Of a stretch of 64,000 nucleotides of DNA, positions 37,208 to 49,644 are shown piece by piece. Below the pieces are notes generated by a model. The model made no database searches and had not been told where the DNA came from. It saw nothing but the letters and a program-made list of their open reading frames with translations. This stretch comes from Hyaloscypha bicolor E (lineage: Eukaryota; Ascomycota; Leotiomycetes; Helotiales; Hyaloscyphaceae), in the NCBI RefSeq assembly GCF_002865645.1, contig NW_020194684.1:3229030-3293029 (forward strand), read 5' to 3'. Each line of letters begins with the position of its first letter. The first letter of the stretch is position 1. The position numbers and the translations under genes are program-made.

Positions 37208-40200
37208 ATGGCAGGACTCCCTCGGCCGGCATCTGTCGTGCCCACGAGAAAAAGCAGTATGCGACCACCACCAAGGCCTTCGACGACCAGATCACATTCA
37301 GTTGCGCCACCCTCATCACGAATCGATCGATCTGGCGCAGCATCACCAGCAGAGTCTATGGTCTCGATAGCCACCACGCAGGGGGGAACGAAACGAAAAG
37401 AGCGGGATTTTGAACAAGAAGATGAAGAAACCAATATCAATGTCGTGGTACGATGTAGAGGTCGCAATGAGCGCGAAGTTCGAGAAAATAGTGGTGTTGT
37501 ATTGTCAACAGAAGGGGTCAAGGCCAAGAGTTTGGAACTCTCAATGGGCCCCAGCGCTCTCAGCAACAAGACCTATCACTTCGATAAAGTTTTCTCTTCA
37601 GCAGCGGATCAGGCCATGATTTACGATGATGTTGTGACACCCATCTTGGACGAAGTAAGTTCTTCTCTATGTAGCTTCATTGATGATACCAACATTTTCT
37701 AGATGATTGCAGGGTACAACTGCACGATATTCGCCTATGGACAAACAGGTACTGGAAAGACATACACAATGTCCGGTGACATGACTGAGACATTTGGGAT
37801 GCTTTCTGAAGCTGCCGGAATAATACCTCGAGTTCTCCAATCGCTGTTTAATAAACTGGAGATTGACGACGCCGAATCTTCAGTGAAATGCTCCTTTATC
37901 GAACTCTACAACGAAGAGCTCCGCGACCTGATTTCCGCCGACGAGACTGCAAAACTGAAAATTTACGACGATAACAGCGGCAAGCGGGGTGTGAGCACTG
38001 TCGTTCAAGGAATGGAGGAATCTCACATCAAGACTGCCAATGAAGGACTGAAATTACTGCAGCAGGGAAGTCACAAGCGACAGGTCGCTGCTACCAAATG
38101 TAACGACTTGAGCAGTCGTAGTCATACAGTCTTCACGATTACGGCATACATCAAGCGAACAGCAGAAAACGGCGAGGACTATGTCAGCGCGGGAAAGCTC
38201 AATCTCGTGGATTTGGCAGGGAGTGAGAACATTCAACGAAGCGGAGCAGAGAACAAGCGTGCTGCTGAAGCTGGGTTGATCAACAAGAGTTTGTTGACTC
38301 TAGGTCGAGTTATTAATGCCCTCGTTGACCGGAGTTCTCACATTCCGTACCGCGAATCGAAATTGACTAGACTACTCCAAGACTCTCTGGGCGGACGTAC
38401 GAAAACCTGCATTATTGCAACTGTTTCTCCCGCGAAGAGCAATCTTGAAGAGACGATATCGACTCTGGACTACGCATTCCGAGCGAAGAACATCCGCAAC
38501 AAGCCTCAGGTCAACCAAATGATCAACAAAAAAACTTTACTGAAGGATTTCACTCTCGAAATCGAGAGATTGAAGAGCGAGCTCATCGCAACTCGACAAA
38601 AGAACGGCGTCTACCTCACAAATGAGAACTTTGAAGAGATAACAGTTGAGAGCGAATCGCGGCGTATCCTCAGTGAAGAACAAGCCGCAAAGATTGAGAC
38701 GATGGAGATCAACCTTCGAAATAAAGTGCAGGAATTGTATACTTTGACATCGAGCTTTATGACCTTGAAGAAGGATAACGATGGCACGAAAGCTGTTCTC
38801 GATGAGACGAAGGGTGTGCTTGAGCAAACTGAATTCGTGCTCGCCAATACCCGCCAGGCGCTCGCAGAAGAGAAGATGCTTCGGAAAGCTCACCAGGAGA
38901 CTGAAGAACAACTCAGCACTGTTGGTACTGAGCTGATGTCCACTTTAAGCAAGACGGTCAATGATGTTGGAGGGCTGCATGAGAAGAACAGGAGGAAGTC
39001 AGATCTTCACATGCTGAACCGAAATACTTGGGGTCTTTCACAAGCTCAAGTGTCAGAGGTTACCAGCATAGTCGAGAGCCGAGTCGAGGAGTTCCGCATC
39101 CAACAGCAAGAGCTCATGGGAGCGGTTTCCAGCAGGATGCAATCGTTTGTGGCTGGCGAACTGGAGAAGTTGTCTTCCACCCAAGCATTCCTGGAAGCAA
39201 ATGTTTCTGCATTCGAGGGATCCGAAAAGGAGGTTTCGGAACAAACAAAGTCTGCCAAGGAGGAGATGGATGCTGTTCTGGAAGAAATAAAGACTCTTCG
39301 AGAGGGTGTCAAAGATCGCGTTGGAGAGGGGCTTCAAGGACTTTCAGCCGCTGCAGAACGTATCTCAGCAGAGGTGATCAGTGAGCTTGGTGCTTTCCAC
39401 ACTCAGGTAATTTCATATATGCCATGAACTATTTTTTATCAGCACTAACCGTTGGTAGCTGCACACGTCCTACAGCTCCCTTGGTCGCGACTTTAAGAGT
39501 CTGTTTGAGGATCTTCTGAAGCACATCGATGCACAGAAAACCGAGGCAGATGCACTCCGGCATCAATTGAATACGGCAAGTGAGCTTGCAATGCAAGCCA
39601 ATGCCGCCGCCTCTACGAAACTTGAGGATATCCTCCGAGAGGAGAAAGAGCAAGCGGCTGCCGACCGTCAGACTCTGCTTTGCCAAATCACGAGCCTGGT
39701 CATGGCCCAGGGTGAGACCCAAGATGCACGACTGACCGCAAAGATTGGAGAGGTCCAGAAGGATGTTCTGTCTTCGAAGGAATCATTTGAGGCATCTCGA
39801 GTACAATATGGCCAAGGAATGGACGCCTGGAACGACAAAGAAGGCAAGCTTGTCGAGGAAGTCCTCCGGTCACGGGAGACCTTGAAGAGCAAATTGAAGG
39901 AAGACTGGGTGGTAAGTGACTGCAGTGTTGCTTATATTTTGATCTTTCTGACATTCATAGGCTGCAAACAAGCACAACGCATCCCTCCAACAGGCTACTA
40001 AATCCGTCCACGCCGAAACAGTCCGTATTGTGGACGAGCAGATGAAGGACATAGAATCGCAAATGCGCGCTCTGGATGATTTCGTCACACGTGCCCGCTC
40101 GCAGAACGCCCAACACCACGACAGCCACGCTCAGTCTTTGCAAAGCCTCTCGGGCACAGTCAAGTCGTCGTACTCGAACATTGGCTCACACTTCACATCC

Positions 40201-40860
40201 ACACACGAACGAGTGCGTGCCCTGGGAGATGAGATGTCAACCAAGACGGCCACGCTACAAGACAGCCTCGAGCCGCTGGACTCAGTCCTCCGGAAACCAC
40301 TGAGCACGTTGCGCGAAAACATTACAAGCACGCAACTCCAAGATTACCAACCGACAGGCGAGACGCCCCAAAAGGTCCAATACTCATACCCGACCACCCT
40401 TCCCCGAACTGAAGCCCACGAAACCCTTCTAGCCGTCCTCCGCAGACCCTCAAGCTCCAGCTCAGGCATGCGAAGCCCCAGCAAAAGCACCACCTCCACG
40501 GTCCCCGTCATCTTCAATGACACACCATCCACCTTGCACTCCCAGTTGCGAGAATTCTCCGCTTCCGTCCCAGCCGGCTCATCCCGTCCTCGCGAGCACG
40601 ACCAAAGACCAACCACAAGCGGCTCCACAGGACTGCGAGAGATGGATATCAACGTCACTTCCGTCCCTGCACCAAGCGCGAGTTCAAATGAGGAACAAGT
40701 CACCTCGATCCCGAGCTTCAAGAGAAGTGTTACTGCGAATAGAGGCAATCTTCCCGTGTTGAAGAGTGGTAAAAAGAGTGTTGTTCCGGCCGAAGGGAGA
40801 GAGAATACGAATATCCTTGCGCAGAGTATGGGGAGGCGGAGGAGTCCAAGGACTGGCTAG
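37208..40860 (+). CDS. bimC: Kinesin-5 (BimC/Eg5 class) mitotic motor
   Basis: Plus-end-directed tetrameric kinesin that crosslinks and slides spindle microtubules. Four exons: 37208-37654, 37703-39406, 39459-39911 and 39961-40860 (1167 aa), with introns of 48, 52 and 49 nt. A basic, Ser/Pro-rich N-terminal extension of about 75 residues precedes the motor (NINVVVRCRGRNEREVREN). The P-loop reads FAYGQTGTGKTYTMSG; switch I is NDLSSRSHTVFTI, switch II LNLVDLAGSENIQRSGA and the microtubule loop HIPYRESKLTRLLQDSLGG. The neck NKPQVNQMINKK leads into long coiled coil. The C-terminal BimC box LQDYQPTGETPQKVQYSYP holds the conserved CDK-site Thr in the T-P-x-K context expected for spindle targeting. 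Length matches the family. All motor residues look intact. Confidence 0.96.
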
Positions 40861-41767
40861 ATGGACCCTCTTGCTTTGAAAGCATTGAGAGGGGGGCACT
40901 GGACCAGATTGGATAGAGAGGGAAGGAGATGAATGGTTGTATGAAATTACGTTTTGTTGCTTGCTGTTCGGTTCCTTGGAGGCAGTCTCGAGGCGCCCGG
41001 TGCCGGGCTTGCGTGCGGGGTTGACACCGGCGTTGAGGCTTTAGTTAACGCCCTGCTTTTCTGGCTGGGGGGTTTTTTTTTTGGAGTTTTCTGTTTTGAT
41101 TTTTACGCGGTTTGGTTTGATTGAAAAGGATGAATTATGAGAGAGAAGCGGTAGAAGAGTACGTGGTAGTGGAGTGACAGTAATAAAGCTTCCTCTTTTC
41201 AACATCTTGCTGTGATGCTCTGTTTGTGGGGACGTGAAGTGAGAGGAGTGATAATGAAAATGAAAATGCAAATGAGAGCCAAGCGCCTTGGTTGTTGACT
41301 TTCATTGTACCGAAGCTGCTCTGTTTTCAGAACGCTCTCGCTCCAAGGCCAGTCAGTCATGAGGCACTGTATTGTACATGGAGATGAGGCCTGAGCCGTC
41401 TCCAACATGACAGCCGCTATCGATATTAGAAAATGAAGAGGTTGGGATTGCTGTGGAGGCTCTTTGATCCAGACTCTAAAGTCTGGAGTCTGGAGTCGGC
41501 TTTTGTATGTGAGTAAGTACGAGCTCAAGGCTGGAACACAAGCACGCGTGAAATCTAGACAGACAATTTTGCCAGGAAGCTGGGAGAGGAGAGTGGATGT
41601 GTCTAGATTGGGGGCATAGGTCGGCTATATACCGGCTACTTGGCGGTAGCATTATGGCCCGCATTATAGTGGATCATATGAGGCTGCGGCCAGACGGATG
41701 AGCTCTAGATCAGGTAGATGGTCAGCTGGAGCCTGGAGGCAAGCAGCTTCAAAGAAATTGGGCTAGA

Positions 41768-41800
41768 TGGACGGACGGACGGATGGACGGATGGATGAGA
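41768..41800 (+). repeat. GGAC/GGAT tetranucleotide microsatellite
   Basis: About eight consecutive GGAC or GGAT units, reading GGACGGACGGACGGATGGAC and continuing GGATGGATGAG. Confidence 0.75.
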
Positions 41801-44061
41801 CGAGATGCGCTAATGGGAAATCTGGAACAGAGGGAGAAGTTGGGAGCTGGGAGAAAGCAAGAAGAATATCGAGGAGGCTTGGACGGGTGACGCTAGGCCC
41901 TGGGATTGGGATTTCGAGAGCTGCTGAGGGATGGAGGGTAATGTCGGAGGGGAGGCCATCAAAGAGGGAATCCGTCACTCACGTGAGCTTCGATGAGCTG
42001 AGCGGAAGGAAAAGACTCTGTGGGGGATGCTACAATAATCAGAAACGACGAAGAGGTGATTGGACTTGACGAGAGTAGAGAGCGAGTGAGAGCAGCAAGT
42101 CAATGCACTGAAGTGGAAAAGAGGTTTTCCGACATTCATGCCCGAGCGTCACAGCACCACTGGCTGTCTCACCGTAAATTGAGAAAACAAGGCTGTAGCC
42201 TCGGACGCGTCGAGCTAAACTGAATGTTCTTGTTAGGCGGGATGATTGGCTACAGAACTAGGAAAGCTCGGGAACTGAGTGGAGAGGTGGCTTATTGCGG
42301 TGAGAACATCGGCTAACCTGTCTTCTTTCGGTGGATGGCTCGGGGGTGGAGCCGAGGAATATCTCAGGACATGGACGCTAAGATTCTTGTCGGTGTGACT
42401 AAAGGGGGGTTATTGGTACCTGTGAATCTGTAGAAATACAGAGGTGGGTGGTGTGGTGTGGTGTTATGGCGCTTTTTGACAATGGCTTGGTGTTGGTGGT
42501 GGCAGCAGTTGCAGGCACACCGTGTGGAAGAATCAACCTGAAGATTTAATCGTAGGAAAGAGATGGCTGTTTCTGTCTGCGTGCGTTGACTCTGTCGGCC
42601 TTTGAAAGTCGGGATTTGACGGAATCGAAAAAGTTGGATTGAGTTTGAGTACTGAGGGGTGTGAGGGGATTGGGAGAGGTATGACCACGTCACTGTGGAA
42701 GGGTTCTTTCACACCGAGCCGAAGTTTGAGCGGTGTATCCTGGTTGAACATCACCATCTCATGCAAGATGCAAAGGGGTGGAAGACACGAGAGGAGATCT
42801 GCTTCAAGTTCTAGCGGCTTCGTGGAATAATCGTGGGGTTTTAGCGCACTCGTCTCGGATGCCCTGCCGGAGATGTCAACAGGGGATGGCCAAGGAACAG
42901 AGAAAACCAGAGATCGATAGCACACTTATGGAAGTGGGAAGTGCCGGAAGCAGGTCCGTAAGGGAGTAGGACTACAAAAGGGCGCGGAAAGTATTCTGAT
43001 ATGAGAGATCAGCCGTTGTAGCGAAGCCTGGACTTCTGTACCCTAGATACAAAGCTATGGCAGCTATGGAAGAGTTGGAGGAAAACGTTCACCCCGTCGA
43101 CATGAGTAGAAGGAAGTGAACGAGTAATGGGCACCTGACAATCAGTGCAACAACCACCGATCGCGTACATGAAGCTACGCGGAAAGGCAGATTATACAGA
43201 GGCTAGCCCCAGGGGTATCAAACCTAGTCCTGCAGCAGCATGCCGACTCTTCAACCCCCGAAGTTCCGAACGCTGATAACGGAAATAATGGGATACAGAT
43301 AGTCACGATAGCATCGAGGAGCAGTGTCAAAAGGGAATTAAGGTTGCCGATCATGGAAACAAGGGAGCTAGGAAAGTTTATTTGCCTGGCATCGGCGAGC
43401 TGTCCGGTGCCAAGGCCAATAACCTTAGGAAATGCTCGTTTTGAAGTGGTGATGCGATCGATGCTTTTGGGGAGATGAGCATGAGTACTTTGCTTGGTAA
43501 TGTTGTTGTCCTGATCGGTTGTTGCGCTTTCTCGTTGGTTGTTTTGGACTGTTAGTTAGACTTGGCGTCCAAAATTCGGAGGAGTCTCGCTGTGTGGAGC
43601 TTTCTCACTGCCGGCCTCGCCTTGTGGGGATTCGAACTTGGGCCCGGGGGAGGGGGGGTTTTCCTTCCCGACGATTAGTTGACAGATGCCAAAACTACCG
43701 CTTGAGATATCTAGATATCGGTTGCATCATCCCAAACTGTTACAGGACTGACCTTACCCCTGCTTAACTGCTAGCACGTAGGATGTCACGGCGTTTCGAG
43801 AGCTTTCGAGACAGGAATCTCGGAAATGCATAGGAATCAGAAATTCCCGCGTTAGCGTGCATGGGGAAGAACTTAAGATCGAGGGCTCAGAAAAGAATTT
43901 GCATACTTTCTTGCGCACTGGCTTCGACTCCCAGTGCTCGGGAAATATGGTTCACTAAAACCGTGCAATGGTTCGCACCAACATGGCTCGGCATCGAGAT
44001 GAGTGCGTTGCTTCTGAGGCTGAGGTGGCTAGAGTCGAGCCGGACCGCCTGAGTTTGCACG

Positions 44062-44092
44062 AAGGAGCACTAGGAGCACTAGGAGCAGCTTG
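44062..44092 (+). repeat. Short AGGAGCACT tandem repeat
   Basis: Three consecutive 10-bp units (AAGGAGCACT, AGGAGCACTA, GGAGCAG) lie in the long intergenic region. Confidence 0.6.
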
Positions 44093-45807
44093 GCGTCGCA
44101 GGCTCGGGACGGAGACAGCTCGGAAATATTGGCCTCTTCTCAGGATGCCTTGCGTTCCATGAGAGCTGACCGGACCTTGTTCAAAGGCAGTGTTAAACTT
44201 CAAATTTGAGTTGGCATGTTGAATGTAATAGTCGCCGAAGTATCACAAAGCAAATAAGGTTTGAGAGAGGCTATTTTGGTAGCTCTGAGGCTGTGCGAGC
44301 GGAATAGAGGCGCCGTCACCGTGTGCTTCGCAACCACAATCCGATCCGGAATTCCCGTCAGAGCAAGACAGAGCAGCAATCAGAGGTAGACTTTCAGGGC
44401 GTGTGGTTAATTGATCCAAATAATGAGTGTTTTCAAGGGCCTTCCCATTCGATTCTCGGAGAACAGCGGTCGGAGTAGAAAAGGGGCTCGAGCGAAGTTG
44501 TTGGTTCTCACTTTGACGGCTCAGCGGCCGACACCTGCGTGGTCTCCAACCGGAGGTTTGGCTGTAACACAGCCAGAAGTAACAGTCAGCTGGGAGCGGG
44601 AGCAAATTATTTAGGGTTTACCACCGGAAACTGTTTGAAGTGGAAGCCGGGTGAGATGCATATGTAGTCTCGAGGTGCTTCGTTGGCGCGGTATGCGAGC
44701 AGCGAAATCTCCGTGTATGAGTTGTGGTGTGCTCCTCGATCTTAATGACTCAGATCGAAGATGCGTGTTGCTGAATATGTTTCGACTGTGTACCAAGATA
44801 TTGTTGTTCATCCGTGCTTGGAAAGGGGAGATAATTTGCAAAAATTACTTCTTGACAGAGGCATGAATCAAAGCGTGATCTCGTGCTGCTATGCGCGGCC
44901 GTCAAAATGCTGTGCGTAGGGAAATTGTTTAGAAAGTAGCATGTGAAGTTGTCCTTTCCGAAGCAGAGCCTCATCAAGGTACGTGAGAAGAGAAGACCCG
45001 ATGCGATCCAGTGCGGTATGGAGGCTTTCAACGATATAAGGAAAGACCTTGGTCTTGTTCCTGGAAGTTTGGCAATAACTTGCTTAGAAGGGTAACTATG
45101 TGGATTGCAGAAAGACGGTGAAGTGTCACAATAGCTGTTCAAGACGAAAGAATGCTATTGAAAGCGGTGGAGGAATGATGTCCCGGAGATTTTCCACACG
45201 AGACGGGGCATATACTCTTGTTGGGTTCCATGGCATGCAGTTGTCGCCATATTGAGTCTTCGAAGTGAAGGGATTCCTCTGTCAACACCAGCTGGTTCTT
45301 GGAATGCAGGGGCAGCATCCGACATTCACGGCTAGCAACCTGGGCTGACGGAGGGGAGCTTCAGGCAAACGTTCTCTTGATGTGCCAGGAACTCTTCCAA
45401 CCCCATCCCATCCCGCGCCATCCCATCCACCGTCCCTCCCCCGCTTCGCGCATCTGATCGTTCCAACGTGGTGCCCTGTTTCATGCCCGACTTCATGCAT
45501 TGCATAGCGTTTGAATACGGAGTAGATGCAGAGGGAATGTTCGATACAGGGGAGAGCATGCCTTCCAGGTCATCCTTTGCCTTCCCGGGATCAGTCAGTC
45601 GCCTTTTCCATGCCGTCCGGAGTGATTTTGTTGCACGTCTTTCAACCCCAGCACGTGGCGCATGGTTGAGAGCGGGACAGAGTTTGGTGGAAGTCTTCTC
45701 GAAACAATGGAAGGTCGATTTGAAGCAGGAGAGCGGTGTTGGTCTCCAGGGCCTCCTGGCCGAAGGAGGGGAAGTGTAAGTCCAGCTCACCGTCCCTTTG
45801 ACGTCGT

Positions 45808-45850
45808 TCCTGCCCCTGCCCCTGCCTCTGCCCTTGCCCCTGCCCCAGAC
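45808..45850 (+). repeat. CCTGCC hexanucleotide array
   Basis: About seven imperfect units of CCTGCC or CTTGCC in a pyrimidine-rich strand. The complementary strand is purine-rich and gives the GRGRGRG stretch in a chance minus-strand frame. Confidence 0.75.
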
Positions 45851-46727
45851 CCCCTTTTGCTGCCGTTTCGATTCGTTGCCATGTCCCTGGCGCGTGTGAT
45901 TGGCCCGTCCAACGTCCCTCAGTAAGCAGGGTTCCGCCAGAGAGGGCGCAAGAGCAGGGTCTTTCGCAGGGCCTTGCAAACCCTATTCTGCTAAAGCAAC
46001 ACCTCTCTCCCTCTCGCCCTCCTCTCGCCCTCCTCTCCCCAATCAGCTCTCTCGCAGAAAAGGCTGAATAACCGGCCAGGATTCAGGATTCTGCCTTCAG
46101 GACGACATTTTTGAGTGAGACACGATCGAGCCACTGCACCCACCGACCTGCACCTGTGCACTATCGACGCCAGACCCCCGGATTGGGAAAGGCCTTCCTC
46201 GACAGCCTCCGTCGATGCCATTGCATTATTATTGTGATTGCGATGCGATGCCCACACGACACGCCCTAGCGGTGCTTGGATATCCCTCCAACCTCGCCCC
46301 TCTCCCGTCCGGCTTGACCCAGCGTCGTGCCAATTCGCCATCGCCAGCGCCATCACTAGCGACTCGATAGCCATCTGAAGAGACGCCGAGTCCGACAGAC
46401 CCTTATTGGGGCATGGCTGCTGATCCCGAGGATTGCCCAAGCCGCTACCTCTAACTGATTAATGTCTCTACGGGACTTGCCTCAATTTCAGACATCTCAC
46501 AATATCAAAGCTCGCGCATCCGCCCCTGCCTGGGGGAGATACGCCCGCAGTTCGGGATATATCTGTCGTGCCCCGCAAACGCTTCCAGAGTTTCGCACCA
46601 CATCTTGGACTTCCCTTGGGCGCCCCATATTTCAGATCCTTTAGCTGCAGTTCACTTTGACGGGCATTACCCACCCGACGCGTCCCTACATCAACAAACA
46701 TATCTGCCAGTTCTGGCCGTGCACATT

Positions 46728-48224
46728 ATGTCCACTACACCAATGTCAAGTAGTCGAAGTTCAAACAGCCCAGCCGCGATGGAGGACGACGAGCCCAGGA
46801 AAAAAGGTTTGTGGCGTTCTGCCCCAACCGGTGCCTACCTATGCTGACAGCTCTGTCGAGGTTCCCGAGGCGGAAAGAGGTCAGTCAGTCACTTGAGCAA
46901 AGCCCAGCTGGCACGGAAACGAGCGAATGACCGAGAGGCCCAACGAAATATCCGACAGAGAACCAAGGAACACATTGCCAATCTGGAGAAGAAGGTGCAA
47001 GAGCTGGAGCATGGCGGCCGATCGAGCAGCATGGAGCGGGTGATCAAGAGGAACAAAGAACTTGAGGAGGAGATCGAGAGACTGCGGGCTCAAGTCGCCA
47101 CACACCAGCCATCTGTTGCTCCGGCGCAGGTCCCGCCAGAAATACCGGAGGAGCTCTTAATACCACAGAAAGTCTCCCTGGACTGGATGCCAGCCGAGTC
47201 GTCACATTGGTCTGGGGAGGTGCCGTCACATATGGCCGAGATGGGCAGCTCGATGCCATGTTCCGTAGCGGGATACACGTCCACGGTTGCTGCATCATAT
47301 CCTACAACCTCGTCGTATGACGATGAAGTGTCACAGCAAATGTACACCCCAAATGCCATTCCCATCTGGGATGACCCTCTGGTCTTCGGATCACAAGCTT
47401 CACAGAGTCTAACGAAACCAGTTCCAGCTTGGGCTCCTTTTCATCCGGCCCTTTCCCAACCCTCCCGATTCGCCGATCTTCAACCCTCTGGGTTCGAGGA
47501 AGTGATCAGCAACCAACCTGCGTTCAACACAACATGTTGGCAGTCTCAACCTTCGATCTACGCCTGGCAGATCTCGACCAAGCTCAAAGCCCCTATTACG
47601 CTTGTTGATCAGCTGATGTTCGGTGTGATTCACTCTCAACGCCGCATGGCAATGGCAGACGGTCTCAGCGGCACAGATTTGGTCGGGCCAGCTTTCCCTT
47701 CGGTGCATCTCCTCTTCAACCAGCCAGGACCACCAGAAAAGAAGCCGTCCACTCTCACCGAGGTCATGGCCCGCTACTCCGCAGTCCTCTCAAGACGCGG
47801 TTTTGCCCTCATACCTGAGAAACTTGCCTCATTCATGTGTATGTACAGATTCGTACAATGGCAAATATCACCAACCTACAGAACCTACCAAACCTTACAC
47901 GAATGGCAAGCTCCTCGACCCTCACAACTCATGATTGCCCACCCCGCGTGGATGGATCTCCCTCCCTGGGGCAAGTTCCGCGACAAGGTCATCGAGAACC
48001 AAGATAAATACAACAACGTGGAATTTCAAAGCGATTACGCCGCAAACCTGAGCGTCAACTTCCCACACGATCCGATGAAAGCACTCATTTTCCAAGAGGG
48101 CCAGATCATGGTCAGTCCGATGCTGGATCGCCATCTGAGCGATATCAGCAATATGAGCATGAAGAAACCGTTTGCGGATAAGTACCCGGAATTCAGGGAC
48201 GTGTGTCGTTTTGATGAAGTGTAA
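46728..48224 (+). CDS. bZIP transcription factor with DUF3425-like C-terminal region
   Basis: Nuclear DNA-binding regulator of the large fungal bZIP family. My model has exon 1 at 46728-46806 and exon 2 at 46861-48224 (480 aa); the 54-nt intron has donor GTTTGT and branch TGCTGAC, but alternative acceptors nearby keep the frame, so residues around 27 are uncertain. The basic region is KRSVSHLSKAQLARKRANDR followed by EAQRNIRQRTKEHI, then leucine heptads (IANLEKKVQELE, IKRNKELEEEIERLRAQV). The C-terminal part from about 280, with a QWQISPTYRTYQTLHEWQAP block, a HPAWMDLPPWGKFRDKVIE block and a PMLDRHLSDISNMSMKKPFA block, resembles DUF3425 regions typical of fungal bZIP proteins of stress or secondary-metabolism type. 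Target genes are unknown. The 5.9-kb gene-free upstream region suggests complex regulation. Confidence 0.88.
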
Positions 48225-49644
48225 CGGCTGGATATTATGCATTATACTTTTTGTAGCATGGGAAAAGCTGTCTGAAATACATACCATATACGTTGGGACG
48301 GAGCATATGATCGGCGCTTTGGATTTTGCATTCAGGATTTGGAGACAGACTGAAAAGGGCTGATGCTTGTATTCATAACTGAGTGGCCGGCGTTATGGGC
48401 TTACAAGAGCCTGCATCATTGGCGTGGCGTTCGATATCCAAATTGTATCTATGATTTTCTAGTCTCTACATATTGCCCTGTTTATATACACTGAACTCGT
48501 TCAAATTCTCGCCCTTCCTTGTTTCCCCACTTAGCCCTCAACATCTCGAAGTACAGTATGATCCGGAGGTACGGTAACTCGGTACCGGTATCTGCTATTC
48601 ATTTACCCGATAAACCTTTCTTCAAGTCGCCGCAGAAACTCTGTTCTCGTTACGGGCACACCTTTGTGGAGTGGCAACCGAAACGGGGCTTGCCTCGGAT
48701 TGTTCCGTATGCATGTGGGAAACGCGGGGTGGCTGGCGAAATGGGTGAATAGAGTTTGGGGAATCAGGTTTCAAGGATCGGGTCGGACGTGTTGCTATAC
48801 GTGTCGGGGTTTGACGGGTGAGAGGCCGTCAGATACCGTGGGTCTGTGTGTATGAGGAGGTTGTTGGAAGAAGAAGATTAAGCAGGGGAGGGGATGCTGG
48901 GGTGGAGTGGTGTTGGGAGGAGATCGCGATTGAATGCATAGAGGTGAGGTAGCACAATCATCTGGTTCGGTCGAGTCAAGCGACTGAAGCGCCCCTATCG
49001 CGGCCTGGGGGCTTTGCATGTAGTACAGTCAGGGAAGGTGCGTATTCGCTTGTCTTTCAAAAGCATCGCCTTGTCGGCACTTCCGAGACAAAGGCGTCTC
49101 TCAAGATAACATGGTAGTACAAGGGAGAAGGGGGAAGGGGTGGGCAACAGCTGCCCTTTGGTTTGGATCGTTGTACAAGGGTACACCTCCTAGGTTTAAT
49201 TCATCCTCGACGAGCGTGAGACTGGACCGTTTTACACGTCCAATTTTATCGTCAAGGTCCTTGTTGTTGTCATTCTTTTGCGTCTTATTTTACAGCAATT
49301 TGCCTTCTTCTACGTCATTGACGACGAGTATACTCAAATTCTGTAAAACTTCGGGTTAATATAGAGCACAGTTGAGGAAACGCACCTCATGGCCTACTAC
49401 TACAATGCATCTCTCAGTCTTGAATCTCTTCATATATTTTTTTGAGGAAAGTTTGTCTTGTTGATGAACGAGTAAGGTTCTCGTTTGTGTTCTTAACCAT
49501 TCGATGCGAGCGGTGCATTCGACAAAGAATGCTGTATCTACGAGACTATGCTACTTGTTCCTGCTTTAAAAGTAGAAGGAGCAAGGCATTAAGTCTCTTT
49601 GACCAAAGTACGGTGAGCGTGAACGATAAAACGCTGCCGGAAGT
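48225..49644. other. Intergenic region between convergent genes
   Basis: The 1.4-kb region separates the bZIP stop from the stop of the LRR-like gene. Frames of up to 82 aa have no recognisable motifs. A small inverted repeat GGTACGGTAACTCGGTACC lies at about 48563. Confidence 0.45.

Larger units (their letters stand above)
40861..46727. other. Long intergenic region upstream of the bZIP gene
   Basis: Nearly 5.9 kb of GC-normal DNA with no convincing gene. Frames of up to 215 aa (45332-45979, minus) are low-complexity or overlap others on both strands. Visible simple repeats are GACGGACGGATGGACGGATG at about 41768-41800, AGTCTGGAGTCTGGAGTC at 41480, three AGGAGCACT units at 44064-44090 and a CCTGCC array at 45808-45846. 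It could contain untranslated exons, long noncoding transcripts or distant regulatory sites for the downstream transcription factor. Confidence 0.5.

Noticed and set aside
43600..43700. Possible tRNA on the minus strand (CAAGTTCGAATCCCC resembles a B box)
   Set aside because: The T-stem bases do not pair, and I could not build an acceptor stem or anticodon arm around it.
45332..45979. 215-aa minus-strand frame in the long intergenic region
   Set aside because: The GRGRGRG stretch comes from the CCTGCC array. The remainder is low-complexity, overlaps opposite-strand frames and has no recognisable domain.
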